A DNA stretch of 64,000 nucleotides from Panaeolus papilionaceus (taxonomy: Eukaryota > Basidiomycota > Agaricomycetes > Agaricales). Made by a program: the position numbers and the translations under genes. Shown piece by piece: positions 10,512-25,713 of this stretch; within the stretch, counting starts at the first letter, position 1, and each line of letters begins with the position of its first letter. A model generated the notes under the pieces. It did no database searches. It was not told the origin of the DNA and worked only from the letters and a program-made list of their open reading frames with translations. The DNA lies in assembly GCA_015501605.1 (NCBI GenBank), contig JADNRZ010000009.1, positions 1,302,001 through 1,366,000 of the forward strand, given 5' to 3'.

Positions 10512-13500
10512 AGGGCTGTACATGGTTGTCACTTTCTTGATATTATGATTACGAGCTTGTTTAATCTTACTTATATCGATCTTTCATTTGAACCCCACAA
10601 CCTTGCGATTGGTTGGCGACACGTTGGATGTTACTGCGGTTCCCCATCAGGACCGCTCACCTAGGTCATTATTCAGGGGCACTTGCTCTCCTACTGGTGG
10701 AGACATGGCCTTCTCAGTCTATCCAAAATCCTGACATCGGGCTTCACGACTTCATACTTATCCTTATTCTTCCGAACTCCTGTATTTTAGGAACTTGCTC
10801 ACCTAGACCTTCCAGTTTACTCGTGTAGATGACTTCTGTTCTAGTGTAAATGTACACATCAGTGACTGAAATGATTTCTCGTACATTGATTATCCCTGAT
10901 GTCGATAGCACGTAGCACACCCACCTCTCCTAGCTCGTGATTCAACCGGCGCCAATTCATCCCAAAATAAATCGGATTCGGACCGAGTACCGTATACCCC
11001 ACATCCAGGTGTGATGTGATAGCAGTTGTGATAGTCAATCATTGGTGCTCGATAACGTTCTTTTCTATCCATCTGATGATAACCAAATAGAAGCAGTAAG
11101 TGCGAGTATGACCTACTCTATTCAGACTTCCAGTCGCCCTCTTTTTGAGTTCTACCTTTGCAGCAATCATACGCGAGTGGCTGGAGCTCGACTGCAAAAA
11201 CGACAGCGCTGAAACTACCTGCAGTAGCTCGGAAGTTCGAGGGCCGGGTTTATAACCTCGCTACATTAAAAAGACAAGAAATACATCGCGAATATATTGT
11301 TATTATCGCGTCGCGGCTCAGTATCCCATATGATAAATCAACCGGTATGTAGAACGAGGGGGTGCTCCCACCTGTGCTCGGCCCACGTTCGTCACTCTCA
11401 AATCTTCACAAATCGATTTTATGGTGCTCCACGCATGTCGAAGCGCGTTCTTGGCTTTCGAATTTGAAGAAAGCACACATCACCAGCGAAAATAATTCTC
11501 CGCAATCTTTTAGGCCATAAAATTCGACAAGAAAGATAATTTTATCCTCTTTTGGACATGCGTCGTAACCCGCCTCTGGGGCCAAAAAATGTCACTCCGC
11601 AACCCCCATATGCAACAACTCCCTCCACCCGAACCTCCGTCTCCATTCCCTCTGTGATCCACAGTTTGCGGGTTTTGCACGAGAGCCTAAGGTTGCAGTA
11701 AGCTTGACATTGATCTATATTAATCTCCGCACTCCCCGCATGTAAATCTGTAAGCATTCAATGTCAATCATTCAGGCCTTGTACCCCAATTTCTTATCAT
11801 CATATCTATGGGGAGAAACTCGGAAATAGTCGAGGATTGTTGGGGAGAGCTTTAGGCTTTGATAGTTTGATGATACAGAGATATGCCGCACCGAGACCGT
11901 ACCGTTGAAATTGGCGCTTATCGCTGCAAAAGGTGCGAAAGACCCCCCTGCACCTTTGTAGGTTATTCATACAAGGTGACACCAATAACACACCTCTGCA
12001 AACCCTCTGCCCTTCGATACTATTGTGTGTCAGTGTCAATAGTTTATTACGGAGGGGGCGCCGAGAATCGAATATGACTCACCGGCCGACCGTACTTTAC
12101 TTGAATGCATTTATGCGTTTCGAGAATCGAACTCTCTGCATGTGTTACAGGGCTGCGACGAGGCCTTTCGCGGGAGTACTGAATGGAATCTGTACCTATC
12201 GGTGCATGCACGTTCGGAGGATGTAAACTTGTCGAATGTTTGGGGAGTATTGTACAAGCTTACGATTAGAACGAGTCATCCGATTATACTGCCCGAGGGG
12301 ACGCCAACTCCACCAAGATCGACTGGTATAGTAATTCGAAAAGATATCCTCGGATGTGTAGCATACTTGCAAAGTGAATGCACCATACAGTGCCTCTCGT
12401 GGCCCTATCGAAATCGACCCCGACCGCCCGTCACCCACGCTCAAATCGAAGGTAAAGAAAGCGACGAAAGCTACATCGTAAATATATGACCTACATAACC
12501 GTCAGCGCAGCCGCATATACCAAGCTTACCACCAGTGTTTATATTACTTATAATCGGACACCATCTCCACATCCCCCAGGGCTCGAGCTTCCTTCTGCAG
12601 GTGTCCATCCATTCGATCATCAAATATTAAATCATTCACAGCCTAACCCCGTTCATTTCCAGCCATTCATTGCCAACGGGTCGATGTCAAGGGCCCCTCT
12701 TGACTCCCCCAAAAGGCCCCAGGGTCTCAAACACGTACCCCAAACGTGGCGAACGATCGAATTCGCAAGGGACCCAAGGGGGAAGAACAGGTGATGTCTT
12801 GAAGAACGAGGTGAGCTCTCAAAGGTTTGCGTTCGCGTCGGTAAGATCTGCATGGCTTGTACGAATGTCAATCGAAGTTGTGCTCGTTGGAACGTGCAAC
12901 AAGTGCTAACAAGTGCATACGAATAAACACAGTTATGTACATATACCGCCTGGAAACACGTTTGTTGTAAACGGAGCCGTTCTTGGAGAACAGTATAATC
13001 TGATTTAATGATCCTCCACCATTTCTCAAACCGGCAAACAGAATAATGAGTCCCGATGACCCCATTCAACCTAATTACCTGGCTCAATTGTGTTATTGTC
13101 GCGAAAAAAAATCCACTTAAAAATCCAGAACGAGCAATGCACGCTGAAAACGCATGGAGTGTCGAGGGTAGCAAACGCGTAAAATTTTCAATCACTACAG
13201 AACTTCGGTAGTGAAGCAGTAAACGCAAAATAACATAATACGCACATACAAATGTACTTGCGACGAGCAAGTTTCGAAGCAATTTACACGCAGTCACATA
13301 TCCAAGTACGCCAAGTACGCCCACACACCCAAGCTTAAAGGTTGAGCGTAACGGTATTGTCAACGCAGTAGCCAAGATGAGTCCCTCATACCTAGGCATT
13401 ACCCAAGATTACTAATGGCATGCTCGGATTGCATAATTCCAGCTTCCTCGCTCCGAGGCGCCGCTTCACTTCATCCAGGACAATCAAACGGATGAAAGCC

Positions 13501-14821
13501 ATGTGTGTCTACCCGCGCGTGTGCCACGATCAATATGGAGCGGGCGCACGCGTCCAACTGGGTGGTAAAATAGCAAAAAGTATCATGATAAAATCTATTT
13601 TCTTCTGATAAATAATGGGCGCACGAATTGCAAAGCAAATTGATAAAGTGTTGCGATTGTGACAAAAAAACCAATTAGCGAAAATTATAACAATCCAACC
13701 TGGTGGACACAGGTTGGGGACAATAATCATGTGAAAGTCACCCAACATACCCCCCCTCTTAACAGACGCCAGAGGTCGTTGTAAGAGTTCTTGGACTGTT
13801 GATCCTTGGACTTGTGTTACTACACGTCAAATGTCCATGATAAAGTACGCCGAGGTCCTTAGCTCTGGTGATGTCGCCGGAACCGTAGGCAAGTATGTAA
13901 TCAAGCACTTGATAGCAGCGTGTTTATCAATTAGCAACTTGCATATGTTTTCGATGGTTTTAAGCTCTACACTGCACAGCGTGTCCAAGGCCATTATATG
14001 GAATCTAAATATACGACTGGGCGTTTGACACGAGATATAGTTATGGATTTGCAATGTTGGACTTCCCCCTGCTTTTTCATGTGCAACTCAAACGCAAACG
14101 TAATTTCAACTTGTGCCCTTAGAACCGATCAGACTCAAGATGGGTGGAAAGCATGAGATGCAATTAATGTGTGCAGTGATACTGAATAACAGAGAGTAAA
14201 CGCAGTCAAGGGTCCAATGGTGATGCATACGAACAAAAAATGATAGGTATAGACAATGATTTATGATGAGGGGGTGGTGTTGGTGACATGAGAATAACAG
14301 GATAAACGAAGAGGGACAACGTAAGACAGGGGATAATGAAACAATCTATGCATTAACGAAACTGATATTTTGTGGGGAAAGAGAGTCGAGTCCGTTCGTC
14401 GTGTGGGTAAAAAAGCTGCATACAAGAATGGAAGAGTAGGGGATATATGCGCACCCTCTAGTAGCGAGTTACCGCGATGATGTGTGATGAAGATGTAAAC
14501 TATGGAAGAAGGAATGATGGGGAAGAAAAGAAGACACGGAGTGAGCATGGGTGCGCAAGGATACATGATTAAATAAATAAGCCAGGAAAGAGAAGAACAG
14601 AGGTCCAGAATCGAAATCTATATCTATGTATGTGTAGCAAGTGGCTTGTGAATGCTCATGAGGCGGAGTTAACTTGATAAATAATTCGTTATGCATCGTA
14701 AAAAACGGGGGAGTTGGGGATAAACCGCTCGTCGCAATCCATGGACGTTCAGTTTCACGGTCACGTAAGGAGGACATAATGATAATCAAAAAAAGAACAA
14801 GAGGAAAATAGAATGGGGAGA
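10512..14821. other. Gene-poor interval between SNF5 and the CreA-like gene
   Basis: About 4.3 kb without a gene I can support. Open frames are short except one of 248 codons on the minus strand (12653-13399), discussed as a finding. I looked for tRNA arms, terminal inverted repeats, LTR-like ends and reverse transcriptase or transposase motifs and saw none. The last several hundred bases are likely 3' UTR of the CreA-like gene. Confidence 0.5.
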
Positions 14822-17194
<2,373 letters not shown>

Positions 17195-17274
17195 GGATGA
17201 GATGGAGTAAAGGGAAGGGTTGAGTGAATGGAAAGAGGGACTGAAAGATTGGACACTATAACTACCTGAAATGT

Positions 17275-17297
17275 CCGGGGAATGCCCGACTGTGGGG
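17275..17297 (-). promoter_or_regulatory. CreA-type boxes just upstream of the CreA-like gene
   Basis: Two matches to the CreA recognition pattern SYGGRG lie within 110 bases of the start codon: CCGGGG at 17275-17280 and GTGGGG at 17292-17297. The pattern is short and occurs by chance. The case for autoregulation rests on the two further boxes at 17476-17488. Confidence 0.25.
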
Positions 17298-17454
17298 GGT
17301 GATGAGAAAAGAAAGAAGAAAGCCGTGAATTCAAGAAAACAGTTAAAAGTTCCCCGCATTTACCACTGCTTCCGTCTCGGCCCGAATTGATTTTATTAGA
17401 GGGGGGTCTATTTTATTTATTTTATCTACATGTCACACTTCTATTCTCGTCACT

Positions 17455-17691
17455 TTAAATCTCTCTCTCTTTTCTCCCCGCCCCCCGCGGTAATCTTTTT
17501 CTTTTCTTTCTTGACCTCGGCGTTTGAGCGACACCAAAGTATTCCACATTCGACTCGATACCTTCCAAATTAGCAAAATCATCCCCCACAATAATTGTTC
17601 TTACTAATCTGTCTTCATCCAACCCACTTACACCTTCGATCTGCTCCTCACGGCGAAACCTACTCACGGGCGCCTTCGGTATATATTTCAT
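17455..17691 (-). CDS. Possible upstream ORF of 78 codons in the CreA-like leader
   Basis: An uninterrupted minus-strand frame starts with ATG at 17689-17691 and ends 260 bases before the CreA-like start codon. The predicted peptide is strongly charged: an acidic middle (SGLDEDRL, DDFANLEGIESNVEYFG) and a lysine/arginine-rich tail (RSRKKRKRLPRG). It has no domain I recognise. It could be a regulatory upstream ORF in a long leader, a tiny independent gene, or chance. Its composition looks protein-like, but there is no splice or homology support. Confidence 0.25.
   Translation of the reverse strand: MKYIPKAPVSRFRREEQIEGVSGLDEDRLVRTIIVGDDFANLEGIESNVEYFGVAQTPRSRKKRKRLPRGAGRKEREI
17476..17488 (-). 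promoter_or_regulatory. Two GCGGGG boxes (CreA-type) in the CreA-like upstream region
   Basis: Read on the minus strand, GCGGGG occurs at 17488-17483 and again at 17481-17476, a tight direct repeat inside a G-rich run. GCGGGG is the strong form of the Mig1/CreA site. The pair lies about 290 bases upstream of the repressor's own start codon and overlaps the possible upstream ORF. Negative autoregulation is an inference. Confidence 0.35.
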
Positions 17692-20600
17692 TAAACCATG
17701 CTACAGTGTGCTTCTCCATTCGCGTGGGGAGGCAATTCATCGGATGAATCTACAACGACACTCTACACCATCATGCCTTCTCGATTGAACTATTCTTCTC
17801 ATTTAGTGAAACAAGGAGAGTTTTCTTGATTTTTACTTATCAGCGTTATCATCTCATATGAATTCTTATAACATTTCAAAACCCCAGCTTTTCGGAAACG
17901 AATCCTATTTTTAATTCAAGTAAATCTACTCTAATCCTTTTTTAATACCCGTCGCCACTGCGCATTTCTAAAATTATCTTTTCTAATCCATGACAAACTC
18001 CAGACAGACATGCCATGAAGCCACTGCATGTCTGCCATGAATCATCACTTGGTGTCCTTCCCACTGCTCGATCGTAAAAAAAATCATAGTACAATGCGTG
18101 CATTACCAACAAGCAAGCGGTTTTGATTAAACGATCTAAAAGTCAATGAAGGTGTCAGGGTCTTGCTTCCCAAATCAATCCAACTCTTACACTCTTAATC
18201 CTCCAGTCACTCCTCACTGCCCAATCGATAGCGAAAACCCGGAATCTCAGGCTTGTCATACTCTTGCTACCATACTGCATGCTCCTTTTCCCTGCACAAC
18301 ACACACACAAATCAATATTTACTCCGAACGATCGAACGAACCCTACCCTCTTCGTCCTTGTATACACAACTTACTCCACATTAACACTTCCTGCTTCCTC
18401 CCCCAAATTCACTATTATACCCCCGTTTCGCAACATTCCGTAGCTATAATCGATGTACACATCTAAATCTCCCTTTCCCGGAAGTAAAGTGTAAAATTAA
18501 GCTGCCAACAGCACTCCATATTCAATCCTTATAACCCGTGCGCACACGCACACACACACACATCACCGCTTCACCACTGACGCTTCGCTTTTTCCTCTCA
18601 CCACATAGGTATCTAAATCATCATCATTCCATCCACCCTATCCTTCTCACTTTCACATTCAATCGCGCCGCCGGGGGGGTTCCTGCGGTTCAACGCCCTT
18701 CCAAATCCATCCGTGTGATGTGTACTCGTTTAAGAAATCCCTCTCATCCCCCATCCCGCAGCCCAGCTATTTAGGAAATTTAGATTGTGGCGTCCAATCG
18801 CTGACGTCCCCGGAAGCAAAAAAGAACGATGGGGTATTCTTTACTTGGTCAATTACCTCTTCTTGAGGCACTTTTTGCTGTCGTGGAAGTGCAAGAATTT
18901 CCTAATGGAATCCTCCCGAGTCCAATTTAAAGGGGGGTGGGTGCCAAATGCGTCCTTTTGGCATGAAGACGTACGCGATGCCCCGGCGCTTCTCCGAATA
19001 CTGTGGATGCCACTGGTATGTATGCGGATGTCCCGACAGATGAGAACTTATAATATCAGAATCTCCGAGGAATGAACCCTTTACAGTCACCTCTTTTCTA
19101 AGAATAAGTGATATTCATGCAGTGCTCTACCCCTTGCCAGGTCAGAGACACTCATCAGTCAGTCAGACTTCCAGGCAATTTCCGAGTTTTATTATCAGCA
19201 TCGCTCTAGGGCTTTTAATAGCTATTTTACACTTTTAGAGCTGATGCACTGAGGTTGGATATTACATACAGCTGTCAGAACTCAGACCTCGTCCACGAAA
19301 CGAAGCTACCAAGCCCGGGGGATATCTTTGAGCTGGGCTCGGAGAATCCATGGAGAACAGCTTATGCTCACAAGAAATGGGGACTATCACTGCACCCATG
19401 TACTGCAAATCTCTAACCCCCTCATATTATCAATGTTTACTGCATGTTATAATAGTGAATGTTTCATTATAATTATATACTGCAACGAACAATAAAATAA
19501 CGGCAGTTTCGAAATAATATTCGAGATGCACCGCCGTGTGTCCCACCTTGTCGGGTATGGGTTAACTTTCATGGCCACAAAGGCGCTCATGTTTTCATAT
19601 GAAATTAATGAGTCGGTTACATAAATGGGGGCCCACCATGCCTCGTCGCAGTACAAAGAGTCATCCACGTCTGGCTTTGACACGAGATGGGGGTTAAATG
19701 TATATCATCACAACAATTGAATAACACAAAGGGTTTATTAAAACTTTTAAGCTCGGGCGTGTTTTTTCTCGTCAATGCGGCATGCTGAGGACCGCTCACC
19801 GAGTTCATATTGCAGTTTGTGGCAGTTCTGAAGAGCTCGAACTTGATTAATATATTCATTGTGAACTGCAGGTGCAGTGGAGCGAATAGCTTCGGATCCC
19901 AGCATTCGATGGGCAAAATGACAGCGTTGCTGTACAACCCTCGAAGACGTTGCGACTCCTTAACAGGCCACGCAATATCAGCAACAAGAAAACGCCTGTT
20001 GCTCTACATAGCTTAATGATAAGTATTAAATTCATCATAGTGATGAAAGGTAACGCAATCATTTTAATGCTTGACATCGAAAAGATATTCGGGTAATAAG
20101 CTGTGTACTTAGACCCCCCTTATTGATACCTCCATGTTCGTCGATGCCACCGCATCGTAAGTTTAGAACCATCATTTGTTACAACTTCCAACCCAATGCC
20201 CCACTGGAATCCACCGCTCCGTGTGAGCGATATCCGAGCGCTGACCTACTTCAATTCAACCTGCAGTCCTCACGAGGACGGTCGTCGTCGAACCGGAAGA
20301 GCGATGTGTCGCGTTTTGCCGGTCCAATGTATTCAAGTCGAGTCTTCCATTCAATCGTCGTGGCTCGCAAAAAGCTTCTAGTCTTCCACGTCGATGTATT
20401 TCCACATATCACGCACGCTACCATGACCTTTACTTGGTTTTTGACGAGGACACGCCACCTATCCGACGTCAGTACCCAGGCGAACAGGAAAATACTCAAG
20501 TAACCAAGCAAAACGTTCTCCACAACAGCGCCGTGATACGTATCAGCCAAAGATCAAATCCCAGGTGGTCCCTGTGTCACTGTGTGTGCTCGGGTCTTCT

Positions 20601-22062
20601 ACAAGTCATGGCGATCTTGGGGTATTTACCTTTTTGCGTAACTCGGCACGCATTTCCCGCAGAAACAATACTTGATACTTAGTATATACTGAATAGCCAC
20701 CGTATTCAATAATGTAAGGAAAATGTCACTTTTTTACGATGCCAGGGAAATATCCTAGAAGGGGGGCGGCGCTTCCACGTCTTGCATCTCAATTCAACGG
20801 AAAGATACCGTAATGACACTGTACCGTATCACCGCCGTGCATTCTGCAACCAGGGGAAACAGAGAAAAGTCTCATGCTTCCACGGGGAACAGCGAGCATC
20901 AGCAATAGCATGTGTAGAGGAAGCACTCAAGCCAGCGAGTGATATTGTGATAATTCGAGGAGGATATAAGCTGGCCATAAGCGGTGTGCGTTGTCGAGTA
21001 GTGTGATTTACCCCAGTATTTTTACCCCGCATTAATATCGAGTGAAATGGGGCATGGCGAAGATCTTTGTCACAAAGACGCGCTCGGCATACACACGGAT
21101 ATAGAACCCCACCATACTGTTCTTCGTTCAGGGCGAGCGCTTCGAGTGAATTTTACAGTCACAGGTCAGGAATTAATGCAGGATATCCTGTTGTGGTTTT
21201 CTCGGCGATTCCGGTGGACTTTCGCAGGCCTGTTTACACATTCGCGGGATGGCAAAATAGGGGGTGGGTGCAATTGTAACTATTTATCAACGAGGTTGTG
21301 AATTGGAGTCCTTCTAATCTAGACTTCTATGCAGAGTATGATTTGTGCATTTTTGCTCAAGAGGACTTGCACCAAAATGACAAAGAGTTGTGCCACACTC
21401 CAGTGAATTATCTTGTTCGAAGTGCAATCCCAGGTAAAGAAGGGGTTCTTCCAATATAACTAGTCTTGGTTCAAGGCATTAGCGAGGCATTATGTCGACT
21501 TATGCAGAGTAGTCACCCCTTCGAATCTCTTGGTATTCGCATCAGAAGCGGCACCAGCGACAAAAATATATCGTAACCGACAACACGCAGGGTCCCTAAA
21601 AGTTTTCGCCGACTCTCAAAGTTCCTCGAGACATCGTAATAAATAACTTCCGGTCCCTCGTCGAAGGCCATCACTATGTCATCGTATGGCAGGAAAGTCC
21701 GATGTTACTATCCCGTATTCCCTTCTGAGTAATTCTACTATAAATGGACTGATATGCGAGTAGATGATAGCTGATGTTGAGAGAGCGACTTCACACGAAA
21801 CGAGAGAGATTCAAGGAGATTCTTTGGACAATGTCCGCGCTTGCGTAACTTCTTCAACAAAGATGAGGAAATTCCTCTGAGAGGCTATAATTGCATCATA
21901 TCAAAGCTTCAATCCATAAAGGCTGCCAATCAATGGATCAATGTAGTGCCAATTGAAACGAGTTGGGAGATGATCGCACTTTGAAATGGTCTACAACTGA
22001 CCGCGAAAGGCCTGAGTCTCTCTGCATCGAGCACCGAATGCGCGGACGTCCGTCTTCCAGGC

Positions 22063-22445
22063 ATGTCTGGAACACGATTTCCTCGATTCGCTGTAGCCGA
22101 AATGGAAGCTAGGCGGTTGGCGAAAGCATTTCGAACTCATCTAGGTCGTGTACTCCACATGAAAGAGTCCAGGCATGCTCGAGGACAAGCAAACACAAGC
22201 CTACAGCTCAAGCTCAAACCTCGGCGAGACGGAGGAAACCACGCTGACAGTTCATCATCGCACTCGCGGGTATGTATGCGCACCGTAAACTGGGTGCTGT
22301 TGATTAAATTACCGGAAGTTCTGAGCACAAGCTCAGCGACATCAAAGCGATTGCCAATCGCATAGAAACCCACACAAAATTTCAGGGCCCATTTCTCCGC
22401 TTCGATACCTTTCGAAAGATTCTTATACACCTATCAGAAAGCTGA
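22063..22445 (+). CDS. Possible two-exon small gene, unknown
   Basis: Exon 1 at 22063-22269 and exon 2 at 22332-22445 are both open and join in frame across a 62-base interval that starts GTATGT and ends CACAAG. The result would be about 106 residues, basic in the first half (ARRLAKAFRTHLGRV) and ending with THTKFQGPFLRFDTFRKI. I recognise no domain. The donor is consensus and the interval is the usual intron size for this window, which is why I list it. No upstream promoter signal or homology is visible, and it may be chance or a gene remnant. Confidence 0.22.
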
Positions 22446-23296
22446 GCGGAAGTTCGAACGACTGTCGTCCGTTGAATTCTTGGAAACGTGGAAAGTGCCG
22501 AGGGGTTTTGGTATTCTCCTAGGTTTTTCCATGTATATTTTAGAACGTGTTTGAAACGTTGACATTGGCATCAACGCAAATCCCAGTTTCGATAGGCTAC
22601 TAATAAAAGAGGATCAGAGACGGCAACATCACAGAATGACCGAAACTTGAAAAAAATTAAACGACGACACCCACAGCTACGTAGCTTCCCGCATCTTTTC
22701 GTTCTGCTATTAAAGTATCTGTGACTCGAGAGGGGCTGTCTCGATTATGGAGATAAACCGTGAATCTAGTAATTAGAACAGTACGGAGTGAGTAATTAAG
22801 CCAGCGAACGGCGAGGTTTTTCCGTAGTAAAACATTTAATGAGATGGTCTATGTTTCATCCTTTCTTCCGCTCTTTATGCGACTGTATGTGTATCCATTG
22901 TTCGAAATAATAAATCTGTTTGGGGCGCAAAAGACATAACCGTATAAACCCCTCGTGAGAAATAAGTGATGTAATCGTATGGTATCAAGCTAGCCTGCAA
23001 TCATGGTCTGTCTGATCGCCATCAACATTCACCAGCTTTCTTTATGCAAGGCTTAAGCACCACCACCAAGACTTGAATAAACGTCCAAAACAGACACTCA
23101 TCCTACAACGGCCTTTTGGTTTATGCGGACTTACTCGCTGTATAAAGCCTTTTTATGAAAATGGATAACGGAGAACGTGTGGATGCACCTGGACATGACA
23201 TCCCATTACTACACCGTCTATATACTGTCAACAATGCCTGGCCTTCACAACGATCTCAGTTTTCTCTCGGGTGCCCAGGGATTCTAACCAGATTGG

Positions 23297-25713
23297 ATGC
23301 GGCAAATTCAATTCTTCAGTCTGGCCCAGGCTTTCCATATCTCAGGTGAATATCAATGTCATTCAGGGCCCTGGGCAAGGAGGTTGCGCCGCAGCGTTTC
23401 ATCCAACAAAACACAGTTAACTGACAGCGCCTCATGGGCTCACAATATTCAGGGTCCTTGACGCTCATTCGTCCTGTGTAAATGCTCTTGCGTTTTCGTC
23501 TGGTGATGGAAGATTTCTTGCAAGCGGCGGAGATGGTAAGTTCGCTTTACAAAACCAGGACACGCGAACGTGTGTGAAGCATTGTGCATTAGAGCTTGCT
23601 GATCGGTCATCTTCATCACTCAGACTATCGCATCTTGCTTTGGGACTTTTACCAAGATGACGTTCAGAAACCTTTTTGCACGATGAGGGGCCCTAAAGTT
23701 GGCACCATCCACCGCAGCTCTTCCGATCCTATCTAGGGCTCACATTCCATGGCCTTTACAGGGAAATATCTTCTGCCTTGAGTTTTCAGCCACCAATCGA
23801 TTCCTGATTTCGTCAGTTTTGTCGCATTCTTTCCGCCACCAAAATGCGTTTTTGACAATGTGGATAGGGGTGGAACTACTGACACCATTTTGAAGTATGA
23901 TATTTCATATCTGGGCTCTGCCATGGCTGCTCCAAGTCTCATTCAAACACCTGATCGAGTCTACCGAGTCCATTCAGTAAATTTTGCGTTACTTTAAACC
24001 CCTGGTGGGTAAATTTAACTCTTTCGTTGATCACCCATACACACAGGATAGCATTCGTGCGATATCCTGCCATCCTACACAAGACGATGACTTCTTAACG
24101 GCGAGGTAAAAGCGGACCATTACAACCCACAGGAGTGGGTAATTTACTGATATCCCCGCCAAGTGACGATGGCACAATAATACGACACGACGCTCGCGTT
24201 GCTCCTGGGGGGGCCTGCAATAGAATGGCTAGTATTGACGTACTCGCAACGCCGGCAGAAGCCACAGGAGTGCAGTACCACCCAACTATCGAGCACTATT
24301 TTCTTACAAGTGACAGTTCTGGAGGCGTTTTTCTTCGTGATACTCGAATGGCCTTTGGAGCCGGAAGGCCTAACGACGGCATTGTGATGAAAGTTTGTTG
24401 CATCAACCCCATGCCTTTCATTTACACTGACACGATGCTCTTTTCATTCCAAGTACAATACCAAATTAACCAGAAAAGTCAGCTCGAGACTCTGTAATCC
24501 TGAGGCTAGCAGCGTGTCTTTCAATCAAGAAGGTTTTCACAAGGTTTCCCAATCATTCCACCGGAGATATTAATGCTGTCCCCTCCAGGAACGTCGCTCG
24601 CTGTGTTATACTTGGTGCGGGAGGATTAATCTCAGTTCCTGTCTAAATTAGACTGATATCACCCCCGCAATAGCACTATCTGCCCACTATATATTCCTTA
24701 TCCGATGCCGACCCCATCGCTACGCTCAGTGGGAAGCACTTACCCGACGGCTCGCTTGTTCCTCCCACTCAACGGACTTTTTCCAACTCATGCACCATGA
24801 AGGTAACGCATTGACAGTGTATGTGAAGTTTTAATTCAACTTTGATCTATATGTATTACATTTAGCATGGGTCTTTTGGGGGTGCTAGACTTGGACTTGG
24901 GGATCTCTACGCCGCCGGCTCAGATGATTTCCAGGCCTATGTATGGAAAATCCCACCAACTGAGGAACTAATGGATAAAAGAGACTCGTTATCCGTCGCC
25001 GAATGGGAAAATTATGGCAATGCTTCAACAATAGGTACGGGGTCAGCGTCAAAATAGACATTCTTCAGGCGGTTTTAACGTTAAGCCCTGCTGGTAGCGT
25101 TTACGCAAGGTCGTTTGGCTCCAAAAGTTGTGCCAGCTGAAATTTCCACGCCTTTTTGTCACTTGAAAGGTAAGGAGTTGTCGACACTATTGCATGTTGT
25201 CGCCAAACCCTGAATTGATAATCGGACACCAAGGACACAACTCCCTCGTCAATACCACTCTCTTCCATCCTCACTTCCTCCATGTCTTGACCTCGGGTGT
25301 GGAGCGGAAAATATTCTTACACAGTCCCACACCTTCTTCGCCTTGCACGCATAATTTGGATCGTGCACCCACGGAAGTACGAAAGCTTAAAGATAGTGAT
25401 GACGAAGATAGAATTGTCTATTACAATGCTATCTCGGGTATCCGGCCACTGGACGTTGAAAGTGGAGACGACGCGTCCGAGATGCAGACCTTGAGGCTTT
25501 TCGACCAGTCTGTTATCCTTTCATAGGCTTTTCAGCGTGTCTATTTTCTCATCATTGTCTATTTTTATTCTTGATAGGATCCTTCGATCGGAGGGCGAAA
25601 CGGACGTTTTTGGCCAACGACCATGGAGGTCGCCGGACTCCACCGATTCGGAAGGAGACGACAACGCCAGTGATGACAGTGACGCCGATAACCTCATGGT
25701 CATGCTTACCTAG
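23297..25713 (+). CDS. WD40-repeat protein, DCAF5/WDR22-like
   Basis: This is probably a beta-propeller adaptor of the Cul4-DDB1 substrate-receptor type. The first secure repeat begins at about 23452 with VLDAHSSCVNALAFSSGDG and LASGGDD, continuing YRILLWDFY. Later repeats read NIFCLEFS, VHSDSIRAISCHP with ASDDGTIIRHDAR, and GVQYHPTIEHYFLT with GVFLRD. They continue with DLYAAGSDDFQAYVWKIP and GHNSLVNTTLFHPH with LTSGVERKI. The C-terminus is acidic (DSEGDDNASDDSDADNL) and ends VMLT at TAG 25711-25713. About ten introns join in frame. The 5' end is uncertain. My best start is ATG at 23297, with an intron from 23346 (GTGAAT) to about 23427, giving the join SAPHGLTIFRVLDAH. The alternatives are a 37-base intron or a frame break at 23447-23455. 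About 540 residues. Confidence 0.78.

Larger units (their letters stand above)
17195..23296. other. Gene-poor interval upstream of the CreA-like gene
   Basis: About 6.1 kb. The first 1-2 kb must hold the promoter and leader of the CreA-like gene, and the last few hundred bases the promoter of the WD40 gene. It includes a CA-rich run at 18541-18560 and pyrimidine-rich stretches near 17455-17520 and 18380-18700. Within it I can only propose weak candidates: an upstream ORF at 17455-17691 and a two-exon frame at 22063-22445. I saw no tRNA, transposase or retroelement motif. Confidence 0.5.

Noticed and set aside
12060..12135. Two GAATCGAA elements resembling tRNA T-arms on the minus strand
   Set aside because: No matching acceptor stem, D-arm or anticodon arm at the right distances.
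18541..18560. CA-repeat as a possible CRISPR or telomere-like repeat
   Set aside because: It is a short imperfect dinucleotide microsatellite without spacers or higher-order units.
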